A stretch of DNA of 64,000 nucleotides from CAXBDP01 sp963974465 (GTDB taxonomy: Bacteria > Bacteroidota > Bacteroidia > Cytophagales > Cyclobacteriaceae): NCBI GenBank assembly GCA_049340005.1, contig JBMPIY010000001.1; one strand, 5' to 3'. Below the pieces are notes generated by a model. It was not told the DNA's origin and did not search any database. It was given only the letters and a program-made list of their open reading frames with translations. Positions 43,601 through 51,031 of this stretch are shown piece by piece (the first letter of the stretch is position 1; every line of letters starts with the position of its first letter). The position numbers and the translations under genes were made by a program.

Positions 43601-43881
43601 ACGAAATATTCAAAGGACAACTCAAAAGAACAGAGGATGGAGAAAATATTGCAGCTATTATTGCTGAGGGCATTGACAGCTTAATTAAGTCAATTGTCTT
43701 TGAAAATGGTAAACCAATAATTGATTGGAGCAATAAATCAGACATTGATGGAAGAATCAAAATTGAGATTGATGACTATTTGTATGATCTAAAGGAACAG
43801 TACGGTCTTGTTTTACCATTTGATTCGATAGATGAATTGGTTGAAGCAGTACTTAAAGTAGCCAAGTTAAAATATGTCTGA
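40642..43881 (+). CDS. hsdR: Type I RM restriction subunit (HsdR), second locus
   Basis: A 1079-aa restriction subunit of usual length. The N-terminal nuclease shows RPDIVLFINGIPVVVIECKS (D, then ExK). The motor has Walker A HTQGSGKSL, the Walker B/motif II variant VDEGHRSQYG, motif III FTGTP, and motif VI LLQAIARVNRLA. A long helical C-terminal domain follows. It is complete and probably active. It overlaps the metallopeptidase-like gene by eight bases. Confidence 0.95.
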   Translation: MAIPSFKEDHISQLPALKLLMNMGWKYLTPEQALEARGGRTSNVLLENILKGQIKLINTIEYKGKEFPFSEANVNNAILAIRDLPVQDGFIAANKAFYELLTLGRSFEQSVLGDKKSFSFHYIDWKHPENNCYHVSEEFSVLRSASNDHYRPDIVLFINGIPVVVIECKSPKIKEPIAKAIEQHLRNQQENGIRSLYQYSQLVMGLATHEAKYATTATQKEFWSFWKELFKTKAEETAWLDNLRALKNQPLETNESSTLFQDRYKNVWNYFQNLEKEEQSLTEQDKLLFSLCRPKRLLDIFFNFTLYDDGIKKVTRYQQYFAVHNTLNKVVKTDSEGLRKGGVIWHTQGSGKSLTMVMLAQLIATHPEIKNPKIILVTDRIDLDDQITETFRKCQIPIENAQTGRHLVELLEGIGDKVITTLIHKFEAAVNQAKEGFNSPDIFVLVDEGHRSQYGTFNIKMQKVFPQGCFIAFTGTPLMKKEKSTANRFGGLIDVYSITDAVEDGAVVPLLYEGRHNLIEVNEKPLDNYFEKVSEPLTSYGKAALKRKFSTTSQLNKAEEIIYARAWDISYHYEQNVQGILFGGLKAKGQLVAPNKTSAIRYREFIKEISKVSCEVLISAPDIRENYEDAFEESEDLVLKFWKAMMDKYGTAENYEKLLISSFKKQDHPEIIIVVDKLLTGFDAPNNYVLYLTRPLKEHTLLQAIARVNRLAPGKEHGLIIDYYGNLQNLDNALETYSGANNYDSMDLEGTLTNINEEIKRLPQAQSEVWDIFKGIKNKYDEPAYEELLQDEAIRHLFYEKVSAFARLLKLALSSFEFISKTPEKQINKYKQDAKFFLGLRISVKRRYFDDLEYKEYEPQVQKLIDKHITTEGDVLRITDLVNIFDKEQRDKEVEKLNSKAAKADHIASRTIKAINVKMDEDPIYYKKLSSLIRDTIDDYHQHRISEVEYLNKAKDFEDQFHNGRQENVPENLAGNDTGIAIYNLTNEIFKGQLKRTEDGENIAAIIAEGIDSLIKSIVFENGKPIIDWSNKSDIDGRIKIEIDDYLYDLKEQYGLVLPFDSIDELVEAVLKVAKLKYV

Positions 43882-44584
43882 AATTTTTACCATAGAAACT
43901 CTGAAATTTGGCTCCAAGGTGATCAATTATGAACTGTCTTTTCAAGATCGTAAAACCCTTGGCATTAGGGTCTACCCTAATTGTAAAGTGAGGGTAATTG
44001 CTCCTTTTGATACTACAGAAGAAAAACTTGAAGCCAAATTAAGAGAGAAAGCACCATGGATAATTAAGCAACAAATTGAGTTCCTTTCCTATCATCCTTT
44101 GACTCCACCTCGAAAATATATCAATGGAGAAACACATTTGTATTTAGGAAGACAATACAAACTCAGAGTCGAGAAAGCAACGAATAATAGTGTGAAACTA
44201 TATCGCGGAAGATTAATAATCATGAGAAAGGAAAATTCATCTGCTAAAAATCTATTATCTGACTGGTATAAGGAAAAAGCATCTGTTTACTTCGAGGAAT
44301 CATTAAAAAATATACTGCCACGTTTTGCTCGATATAATATCAATCAACCTGAGCTTCAGGTAAGAAACATGGCAACCCGTTGGGGAAGCTGTACGCCTAA
44401 TGGTAAAGTGATTTTAAATCCCGAGTTGATCAAAGCACCAAAGGGAAGTATTGAATACGTAATAATACATGAGCTGTGTCATTTAATCCATCATAATCAT
44501 ACACGTGCATTCTACGACCTTCAAGAAACTATAATGCCTGAATGGAAGAAATGGAAAGAGAGACTGGAAAACACATTAAACTAG
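43874..44584 (+). CDS. YgjP-like (DUF45) zinc metallopeptidase
   Basis: A 236-aa SprT/YgjP-type protein. The zinc motif HELCH is in VIIHELCHLIHHNHTRAFYD, preceded by NMATRWGSCTPNGKVILNPE, the family's other hallmark. YgjP-like genes are frequent as the last gene of type I RM operons; the substrate is unknown. The gene overlaps hsdR by eight bases and ends the second RM operon. Confidence 0.9.
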   Translation: MSEIFTIETLKFGSKVINYELSFQDRKTLGIRVYPNCKVRVIAPFDTTEEKLEAKLREKAPWIIKQQIEFLSYHPLTPPRKYINGETHLYLGRQYKLRVEKATNNSVKLYRGRLIIMRKENSSAKNLLSDWYKEKASVYFEESLKNILPRFARYNINQPELQVRNMATRWGSCTPNGKVILNPELIKAPKGSIEYVIIHELCHLIHHNHTRAFYDLQETIMPEWKKWKERLENTLN

Positions 44585-44601
44585 TAGGTTCAACCATAAA
44601 T

Positions 44602-44694
44602 ATGATAAAGCCAATTAAAGTTATAAGTGATTTTCCTTTTGCCACCTCACAAAACAGAACTCAACTGGACTATCCTTACAAAGGAAAATTATAA
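44602..44694 (+). CDS. Possible 30-aa peptide upstream of the MqsA-like fragment
   Basis: A short frame (MIKPIKVISDFPFATSQNRT and ten more residues), 17 bases after the YgjP-like gene, whose stop shares a base with the next start (TAATG). The coupling suggests translation, but the sequence is too short to classify. It may be a leader, a remnant of a toxin gene, or chance. Confidence 0.3.
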   Translation: MIKPIKVISDFPFATSQNRTQLDYPYKGKL

Positions 44695-44891
44695 TGAAAA
44701 GCCCAATTTCAGGAAAGGAAATGAAATTATCTTACGAATGGAGAGAGATTCCATTTCGCAAGGAGTCATTAAATATTCCATATCAGTTCTACCTCTGTGA
44801 GGAATCTGGTGAAAAATTTACCTCTACGGCATTGGATGAATTGAACATGCAAATGATTTACATTCAATATGGCCATTTAAATCAATCCTAA
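44694..44891 (+). pseudogene. Truncated MqsA/YgiT-like antitoxin N-terminal fragment
   Basis: A 65-aa protein: SPISGKEMKLSYEWREIPFR and YQFYLCEESGEKFTSTALDE match the N-terminal part of Bacteroidota MqsA/YgiT-like antitoxins, which continue into an HTH domain. Here the frame stops right after YIQYGHLNQS, where the HTH would begin, and no HTH is encoded downstream. No toxin gene is adjacent. It is either a decayed antitoxin or a small stand-alone protein. Confidence 0.55.
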
Positions 44892-44903
44892 ATTTATCGA
44901 ATC

Positions 44904-45446
44904 ATGACCGACCGCTGCCCCAAATGCAAATCCGTGCATATTTACACCAAAAGGAATATTGAAGTGCCTTGGGATTCAAGCAGCAACGCTTTTAATGATG
45001 GGTTCGATAGACCGATGGCTCGTGCAGATGATCCTGCCAAAATGTTAATGGAGTGCTTAGATTGTGATTTCAGCTGTTTACTTTCTGATTTTCCGGAAGT
45101 AAGTGCCAACATAGCAAAGTATAAAAAGGCAGATGAAGAGCTAAGGGATAAGGTTTACATAGAATCTAAAGTTAAAATATTATATGAAGCTGGCAAATTT
45201 GAGGAAGCTGAAAAAATTTACCTGAGCAAATATAAGTTTACTGATAAGAAGACAAATATCGACGAAGTTTACCGAGCTATTATTAAATCAAAAAACCAAT
45301 CCTATTTTCTTATTATCACAATTTCGGTTTTAGTATTAGCATTGCTGATTTGGTTGCTATCTCCCTATTTTTGGGGAGTAGTAATTCTGGTATTTTTGAT
45401 GTCCTTATTTTTTACATTAAGAAGCCTAACGCAACATTTTTTTTAA
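44904..45446 (+). CDS. Zinc-ribbon membrane protein of unknown function
   Basis: A 180-aa protein. The N-terminal part has two Cys pairs (CPKC at residues 5-8; CLDC with DFSCL about 50 residues later) as in a zinc ribbon. The middle is charged and helical (KILYEAGKFEEAEKIYLSKY, one TPR-like unit). The C-terminus has two adjacent membrane helices (about 133-150 and 153-170). It starts 12 bases after the MqsA-like fragment. I do not recognise a family. Confidence 0.6.
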   Translation: MTDRCPKCKSVHIYTKRNIEVPWDSSSNAFNDGFDRPMARADDPAKMLMECLDCDFSCLLSDFPEVSANIAKYKKADEELRDKVYIESKVKILYEAGKFEEAEKIYLSKYKFTDKKTNIDEVYRAIIKSKNQSYFLIITISVLVLALLIWLLSPYFWGVVILVFLMSLFFTLRSLTQHFF

Positions 45447-45639
45447 CTAGCTGCATTTTTTTTCAACAATTATTTTAATCAGTTTTTGTGTTGTTGAGAA
45501 GTATCTGCTAAACGAATTGCTTCAATTCCCCTCAAATTTTCTATTTTAGAAGAAAATAAAAGGATAAAATATTTTGAATAACTATAAGCGCTTTCAGCAA
45601 TTAATAACTAAAGCTAGCATTGAAACAAGACTAAGACCG

Positions 45640-47847
45640 ATGTTCAGTCGACCTGAAAAGGACATTCCGTCGGGAATTGTAGTGTTTCTTGTTGCCCTCC
45701 CGCTTTGTCTAGGAATTGCATTAGCTAGTGGAGCGCCACTTATCTCAGGCCTAATTTCCGGAATTATTGGAGGCCTAGTTGTTGGATATTTGAGTCAATC
45801 AGAAGTAAGTGTAAGTGGACCAGCAGCAAGTTTAACTGCAGTAGTAATTGTAGCAATCCAAAATCTTGGAAGCTTCGATGTCTTTCTTTTATCCTTAGTA
45901 ATTGGTGGCGTAATTCAGTTAGGGTTTGGTTTGGCCAAAGCAGGGCTTATTGCTGATTATATGCCTACTAGCATTATCAAAGGGCTTTTGGCTGCCATTG
46001 GTTTGATACTAATAATCTCTCAAATTCCTTACGCTTTAGGTATAGATCAAGAAAGCAGACTGCTTGATTACTCTCGAAATTTCCTATCTGATCCACCGGA
46101 TTTCTCAACTATTATGAGCTCCTTTTCTGCTGGAGCAATAATTATCACTACCATTTCTCTATTGCTTATTATCTATTGGGACAAAACTGTACTTCGAAAA
46201 TTCAAGCTAGTACCTCCATTTTTAGTAGTAGTGATTTTGGGCGTATTGATAAACTTATTATTCAAATACATGGTGCCTTCACTGTATCTTGATAGCATCA
46301 AATTAGTAAGCATTCCTCAAATTGATAGTCTTTCATCATTTCTAACATTTCCTGATTTCACTGCCATAGGCAATCCACAAGTCTGGACTTATGGGTTTAC
46401 GATTGCGTTAATTGCTTCTATTGCCTCTTTACTTGCAATAGAAGCTGCGGATAATTTGGATCCACATAAGCGCAGGAGTCCACCCAATAGAGAATTGGTA
46501 GCTCAAGGTATCGGCAATACTTTAGCGGGTTTGATTGGTGGTATTCCCATCACTTCGGTAATTGTAAGAAGCTCTGTAAATATTGGAGCAGGTGCTGAGA
46601 CCAAGCTATCAACTATTGTTCATGGAATTCTATTATTAGCCAGTGTATTCCTGCTTAGCTCCATTATCAATCTTATACCACTTGCTTCATTAGCAGCTAT
46701 ATTGTTGATGGTAGGTTATAAACTTGCTTCGATCAGCATATTCAAAAGCATGTTCAAAAAAGGCTGGGAGCAGTTTATTCCATTCGCAGTGACTACTGTT
46801 GGAATTCTTTTTTCTGACGTGCTAGTAGGTGTGTTAATTGGTACAGCATCAAGTCTATTCTTCTTGCTGAGAGGTAATTTTTATAATCCATTCTATATAG
46901 AAATAGTAAAGTCAAAGAAGAGAAAGGAATATCGCTTGGAGCTTTCCAATGAAGTTTCATTCTTGAATAAACCTGCCATTAAAAAAACGCTGTGGGGGTT
47001 GCCCAAAAACTCCAAGATTGTAATTGATGCCACATTTACAACTTACGTAGAAAGAGATGTTATTGAAATTCTGAATGATTACCAAAATACATTTGCCATT
47101 GAAAATGGAATAGATGTGGTAATTATAGGTTTGCGAGAAAGTTATGATTCGGAAGTGAAAGAAGAACTTTCAAAAGGGGCAATTAATTACGAGAAAAACA
47201 TTGGAAATCCTCAGGATATATTGGACAGCTTTATTAATGGAAATCAGCGCTATGTTGATGGTAATTTGGTTTCCAAGCGACTGCGGAATAAGGAACTTCT
47301 TGATTTCATAAAGGATGCTCCGTTGGCTACGGTCATTAACTGTATGGATATGCGTGAGCCACTTAATATGCTCTTGAATACAGGAATTGGAGATTTGATT
47401 CCACTGAAGGCGGCTGGAAATCTAATCAGCGATAATATTATTTATAGTTCTGAAATTGCTTGCCGAAAACAAGGTGCAAAACTTATCTTGCTAATGGGGA
47501 ATTCTAGAAATTCCTTTATTAAGGAGGGTCTAGAGCATTATATCAAAAATGAAGATTCATATTTGCGCGAATTACTAAAACCTGCAATTGATGCTGGAAT
47601 ATTAACAAAGGAAAAAACTCAGCATAAAGATTTGAATGAATTAGCTGATGAGATTACCCTTTGGAACCTAGAAGAATCCAAGAGGCGGATTATCCAAAAA
47701 AATGAGTTTATCAGGCGGGAGGTTATTCAGGGCAATATTGGATTATGCTCTGCTTTCTTCAATCGTAAAACTGGTAAAATAGATTTTTCTGAACTGTATG
47801 AGGTTACTGAAAACGAAAAAGAAACCCAAAATCTAATACAGCCTTAA
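45640..47847 (+). CDS. SulP-family anion transporter fused to a carbonic-anhydrase-like domain
   Basis: A 735-aa protein. Residues 1 to about 410 form a SulP transporter with the signature LPLCLGIALASGAPLISG. A short STAS-like part follows (about 440-515; KNSKIVIDATFTTYVERDVI). Residues about 525-735 match a beta-carbonic anhydrase, and such fusions are known as bicarbonate importers. In the CA domain the CxDxR motif is kept (C568, D570, R572), but the HxxC zinc ligands are replaced by N621 and N624 (LMGNSRNS), so it probably does not bind zinc normally. The TTG at 45574 would add 22 residues; the ATG at 45640 matches the family N-terminus (FSRPEKDIPSGIVVFLVALP). Confidence 0.88.
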   Translation: MFSRPEKDIPSGIVVFLVALPLCLGIALASGAPLISGLISGIIGGLVVGYLSQSEVSVSGPAASLTAVVIVAIQNLGSFDVFLLSLVIGGVIQLGFGLAKAGLIADYMPTSIIKGLLAAIGLILIISQIPYALGIDQESRLLDYSRNFLSDPPDFSTIMSSFSAGAIIITTISLLLIIYWDKTVLRKFKLVPPFLVVVILGVLINLLFKYMVPSLYLDSIKLVSIPQIDSLSSFLTFPDFTAIGNPQVWTYGFTIALIASIASLLAIEAADNLDPHKRRSPPNRELVAQGIGNTLAGLIGGIPITSVIVRSSVNIGAGAETKLSTIVHGILLLASVFLLSSIINLIPLASLAAILLMVGYKLASISIFKSMFKKGWEQFIPFAVTTVGILFSDVLVGVLIGTASSLFFLLRGNFYNPFYIEIVKSKKRKEYRLELSNEVSFLNKPAIKKTLWGLPKNSKIVIDATFTTYVERDVIEILNDYQNTFAIENGIDVVIIGLRESYDSEVKEELSKGAINYEKNIGNPQDILDSFINGNQRYVDGNLVSKRLRNKELLDFIKDAPLATVINCMDMREPLNMLLNTGIGDLIPLKAAGNLISDNIIYSSEIACRKQGAKLILLMGNSRNSFIKEGLEHYIKNEDSYLRELLKPAIDAGILTKEKTQHKDLNELADEITLWNLEESKRRIIQKNEFIRREVIQGNIGLCSAFFNRKTGKIDFSELYEVTENEKETQNLIQP

Positions 47848-47928
47848 AGCTTTTTTAGATAATTATTTAGAAATCAATTTTATAGAAAAAATAGATTTTT
47901 TATTTTTAAATAATTAACCTTTTAATCC

Positions 47929-48657
47929 ATGAAAAAGATGCTTGGAATCAGCTTAATAGTAATTGGAGGATTAGTTCTTACTTCAGGAATTATTATCGTC
48001 ATAAACTCTACTCCTCCCAAAGCTGAAAACTTGGATCAGGCCGTTTCGCTTGTTATGGCAGATGGTGTACTTACCCCTAAAGAAGAAAAACTTATACGGG
48101 AAATTGCTTCTGAAGAAGGTAAAGATGGTGATTATTACATCGAACAAATTAAGCTTGAACTAGCGTCTTCAGAAGAAGATTCTGAAACTGAGATAATAGA
48201 TATAAACGCAAAAGCAGGGCTGGACTTTGAAAAATTTGTTGTTAAAAAATTCGATTCTGATTACTTTATTATTAAGAATTGGGCAAGTGATAAGTACGTT
48301 GAAGGTGTATATGCAGAGACCAATTTACATCCTGATTTACAACTTGAACTGAATTTAAGAGATGGGAAATACCCATTTGCAGTAGAATGCAAATGGAGAA
48401 GTAAAAGGGATAGTGAGTCAATTTGGTTTGCTGAAGACTATCAACTTAAGCGATATCAAAAGTTTGAGCGAGATAATGGCTACCCTGTATTTATAGTATT
48501 GGGTATTGGTGGAAAACCTTCAAACCCAGAGGAATTGTATATTATCCCAGTTAGTCTATTTAATACAGCAAAACAACCTAAAAATAAATTGGTCCAGTTA
48601 AGAAAAGATATTAGCAAGAACTTCTTTTTTGATGGAGAGAATGCCATACTAAGATAA
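47929..48657 (+). CDS. Membrane-anchored TerB-like / PD-(D/E)xK nuclease-like protein
   Basis: A 242-aa protein. An N-terminal membrane anchor (LGISLIVIGGLVLTSGIIIV) is followed by a TerB-like helical segment (about 36-75; VSLVMADGVLTPKEEKLIRE) and a C-terminal domain with a restriction-endonuclease-like core: GLDFEKFVVKKF, D136 in HPDLQLEL, and E153-K155 in FAVECKWRS. The D...ExK pattern suggests a nuclease or nuclease-like fold. The protein may sit at the inner membrane facing the cytoplasm. It is not in an obvious operon: gaps of 81 bases before and 229 after. Confidence 0.65.
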   Translation: MKKMLGISLIVIGGLVLTSGIIIVINSTPPKAENLDQAVSLVMADGVLTPKEEKLIREIASEEGKDGDYYIEQIKLELASSEEDSETEIIDINAKAGLDFEKFVVKKFDSDYFIIKNWASDKYVEGVYAETNLHPDLQLELNLRDGKYPFAVECKWRSKRDSESIWFAEDYQLKRYQKFERDNGYPVFIVLGIGGKPSNPEELYIIPVSLFNTAKQPKNKLVQLRKDISKNFFFDGENAILR

Positions 48658-48824
48658 TTTAAAAACGATGATCGATGTAAATAATAGCTATCAGCAACAG
48701 CTGCATAAATATATCTCCACTTTATTCTAGTAGTATTCTGCCTTATCAAAAGGCAAAATATTCCCTAACCTATAAAAAAATGAAAGGCTTGATTTTGAGA
48801 ATAGACTGCTTAGCCTTTTGTATT

Positions 48825-48868
48825 TTTAAGCAAATCTTAAGAAAGCCTTATACAAGGCTTAAATAAGA
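48825..48868 (+). promoter_or_regulatory. Four 11-bp phased repeats before the response-regulator gene
   Basis: Successive 11-mers TTTAAGCAAAT (48825), CTTAAGAAAGC (48836), CTTATACAAGG (48847) and CTTAAATAAGA (48858) each begin with a CTTA-like word. They resemble the set at 50951-50994 before the RND gene. Direct repeats spaced by about one helical turn are typical of OmpR-family binding sites. They end 18 bases before the start codon, so autoregulation is likely. Confidence 0.65.
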
Positions 48869-48886
48869 TATTTGAATATTTGGCCA

Positions 48887-49555
48887 ATGAGAATACTAGT
48901 AGTCGAAGATGAAGAAGGTATCGCTGCATTCCTAAAGCAAGGATTGGAAGAGGAATCTTATGCTGTAGATATTGCTAATGAAGGCAAAAAAGGTCTTCAA
49001 CTGGCCCTATCAGGCGATTATGATTTAATACTACTAGATTGGATGCTTCCGGGCCTTAGTGGTATTGAAATTTGCAGGCAGTTTAGAAAAGAATTTGCAG
49101 ATACGCCTGTTATATTCTTAACTGCTAAAGACACCCTCGATGAAACTATTTTTGGACTACAGACAGGAGCAAATGATTATATAAAAAAGCCATTTCATTT
49201 TGAAGAGCTTTTAGAAAGAGTGAAAGTGCAGCTCAGACCAAAAACAGGTGAGCATTCCATTTTTGTTCTTGGCGATATCACTTTGAATACAGAAACCTAT
49301 CAAGTTCATAAAGGAAATCTTGAAATTAACCTTACCCAAAAGGAATTTGCCCTATTGGAATACCTTATCCGAAATAAGGGAAAAGTTTGTCGAAGGTCAC
49401 GCATCATCGAAAGTGTATGGGATATTCATTTTGACTATAACACTGGCGTTATTGATGTCTATATCAATGCCCTGCGCAAAAAGCTCTTATTGTCGGAGGA
49501 AGAAAATTACATTCAAACCGTGCGTGGCGTAGGTTACATAGCCAAGGAAATATGA
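48887..49555 (+). CDS. OmpR-family response regulator for metal efflux
   Basis: A 222-aa regulator: receiver domain with acidic pocket (LVVEDEEG), phosphoacceptor D51 in LLDWMLPG, and K in FLTAKD with IKKPFHFEEL; then an OmpR-type winged helix (NLTQKEFALLEYLIRNKGKV and YIQTVRGVGYI). The ATG at 48887 starts MRILVVEDEE, the normal family N-terminus, so the upstream TTG is rejected. It overlaps the kinase gene by four bases. It probably binds the phased repeats upstream of itself and of the RND gene. It is similar to CusR/CzcR-type regulators. Confidence 0.93.
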   Translation: MRILVVEDEEGIAAFLKQGLEEESYAVDIANEGKKGLQLALSGDYDLILLDWMLPGLSGIEICRQFRKEFADTPVIFLTAKDTLDETIFGLQTGANDYIKKPFHFEELLERVKVQLRPKTGEHSIFVLGDITLNTETYQVHKGNLEINLTQKEFALLEYLIRNKGKVCRRSRIIESVWDIHFDYNTGVIDVYINALRKKLLLSEEENYIQTVRGVGYIAKEI

Positions 49556-50919
49556 ATTTCAGTTTTAAAAACAGAATAGCTTTTAACTATATGGTTGCTA
49601 CGGCAATCATAATGGCTGTTTTATTTGGTGCTATCTATTTCATTGTTCATCAAACGGTGATGCTAAATCTAGATAATGACTTGTCTTATGAGGCAGAAAA
49701 GCATACAGGTGAAATACGGATATTAAATGATAGTATCAAGTTTATCAACATAGCTGAATGGGAAGAAAGAGAACATAGGGAAATTCAAGTCAATCCTGTA
49801 TTTATTCAGATAATTGATAAAAATGGGCGAGTTATGGATAAATCACCCAATCTAAAAGAGGATAATCTTCCCTTTAAAGAATCGGAATTTGGAGGACATT
49901 TTAATGCAAAATTGAGTAATCGAGCCATCAGGCAAGTGCAACTTCCTATCGAGCAAAATGGCAAAATAATGGGCTATATATTGGCTGCTATATCATCAGA
50001 ATCAGCTCAATCAGTACTTCTTAAATTGAGAAATGTACTTCTCATCTCCTACTTTATCGTATTAGCAGGCGTATATTTTGTCTCCCGTTTCCTTGCAGGC
50101 AGAAGTATTAAGCCAATACAAAAAGTAACTGATACTATCACTCAAATAACCAAATACAATTTGAAAGAAAGGGTTGCATTACCGCAACACCAAGACGAAA
50201 TCTATGAGCTATCGTCTAATTTCAACGCTCTACTTGAGCGAATTGAAAATGCTATAGAGCGTGAAAGACAGTTTACATCCGATGCCTCACATGAATTAAG
50301 AACGCCATTGGCTACACTTAGAGGAACGTTAGAAGTATTGATAAGGAAGCCAAGAACCCAAAGTGAGTATGAAGAAAAGATAAAATATAGTTTAGTTGAG
50401 ATTGAGAGAATGACTGTGATATTGGAGCAATTACTTTTGCTCGCCAGATTAGATGCAAGTAATAATGACAAAAAAAATGACTTTCCTTTACCCACAATAA
50501 TTACTGAATCATTAGCTCATTTCAAGCGCCAAATCGTTGAAAAAGAACTCAAAATTGACTTCCAATTTAACCGAGAAAAGGAATTATTGGTACCACATTA
50601 CTACACGAACTTAATTATTGAAAACCTTATTAGTAATGCTGTAAAATACTCTAAGGAATCTACGACTCTATACATCCATTCAGATGAAATTGATAATCAT
50701 GTTGTTTTCTCAATTAAGGATGAAGGCATCGGAATAAAAGAGGAAGATTTAAAGCAAATATTTGAAAATTTCTTCCGTTCAGAGGCATTAACACACAAAC
50801 AAATAACGGGTAATGGACTGGGCCTTAGTATTGTGAAGAAATGCGTAGATGCCATAAAAGCCAATCTATATATTACAAGCACCTTAGACGAAGGCACAGA
50901 GATAAGGATTAGCTTCTAA
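49552..50919 (+). CDS. Sensor histidine kinase, metal-responsive type
   Basis: A 455-aa membrane kinase. Two helices (about 9-32 and 160-182) enclose a periplasmic sensor of about 125 residues. A HAMP domain follows, then the DHp domain with H247 in DASHELRTPLATLRG, and the catalytic domain with NLISNAVKYS, DEGIGI and GNGLGLSIVKK. The partner is the response regulator coupled to it by ATGA. The setting with an RND pump suggests it senses periplasmic metal, as CusS/CzcS do. Confidence 0.92.
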   Translation: MNFSFKNRIAFNYMVATAIIMAVLFGAIYFIVHQTVMLNLDNDLSYEAEKHTGEIRILNDSIKFINIAEWEEREHREIQVNPVFIQIIDKNGRVMDKSPNLKEDNLPFKESEFGGHFNAKLSNRAIRQVQLPIEQNGKIMGYILAAISSESAQSVLLKLRNVLLISYFIVLAGVYFVSRFLAGRSIKPIQKVTDTITQITKYNLKERVALPQHQDEIYELSSNFNALLERIENAIERERQFTSDASHELRTPLATLRGTLEVLIRKPRTQSEYEEKIKYSLVEIERMTVILEQLLLLARLDASNNDKKNDFPLPTIITESLAHFKRQIVEKELKIDFQFNREKELLVPHYYTNLIIENLISNAVKYSKESTTLYIHSDEIDNHVVFSIKDEGIGIKEEDLKQIFENFFRSEALTHKQITGNGLGLSIVKKCVDAIKANLYITSTLDEGTEIRISF

Positions 50920-50950
50920 GCAATTAAGCCCGAATCAATTGATCTAAAAT

Positions 50951-50994
50951 CTTAAGCAAATCTTAAGAAAGGCTTGAGAATAGCCTTAGGTCTC
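50951..50994 (+). promoter_or_regulatory. Four 11-bp phased repeats before the RND efflux operon
   Basis: CTTAAGCAAAT (50951), CTTAAGAAAGG (50962), CTTGAGAATAG (50973) and CCTTAGGTCTC (50984). The first two are nearly identical to the repeats before the response-regulator gene. A -7-like TATTTTTG (51001-51008) follows directly, with no good -33 element, as expected for an activator-dependent promoter. Confidence 0.7.
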
Positions 50995-51031
50995 TCACTC
51001 TATTTTTGATGTGTAATTAAAAAACGCATCA

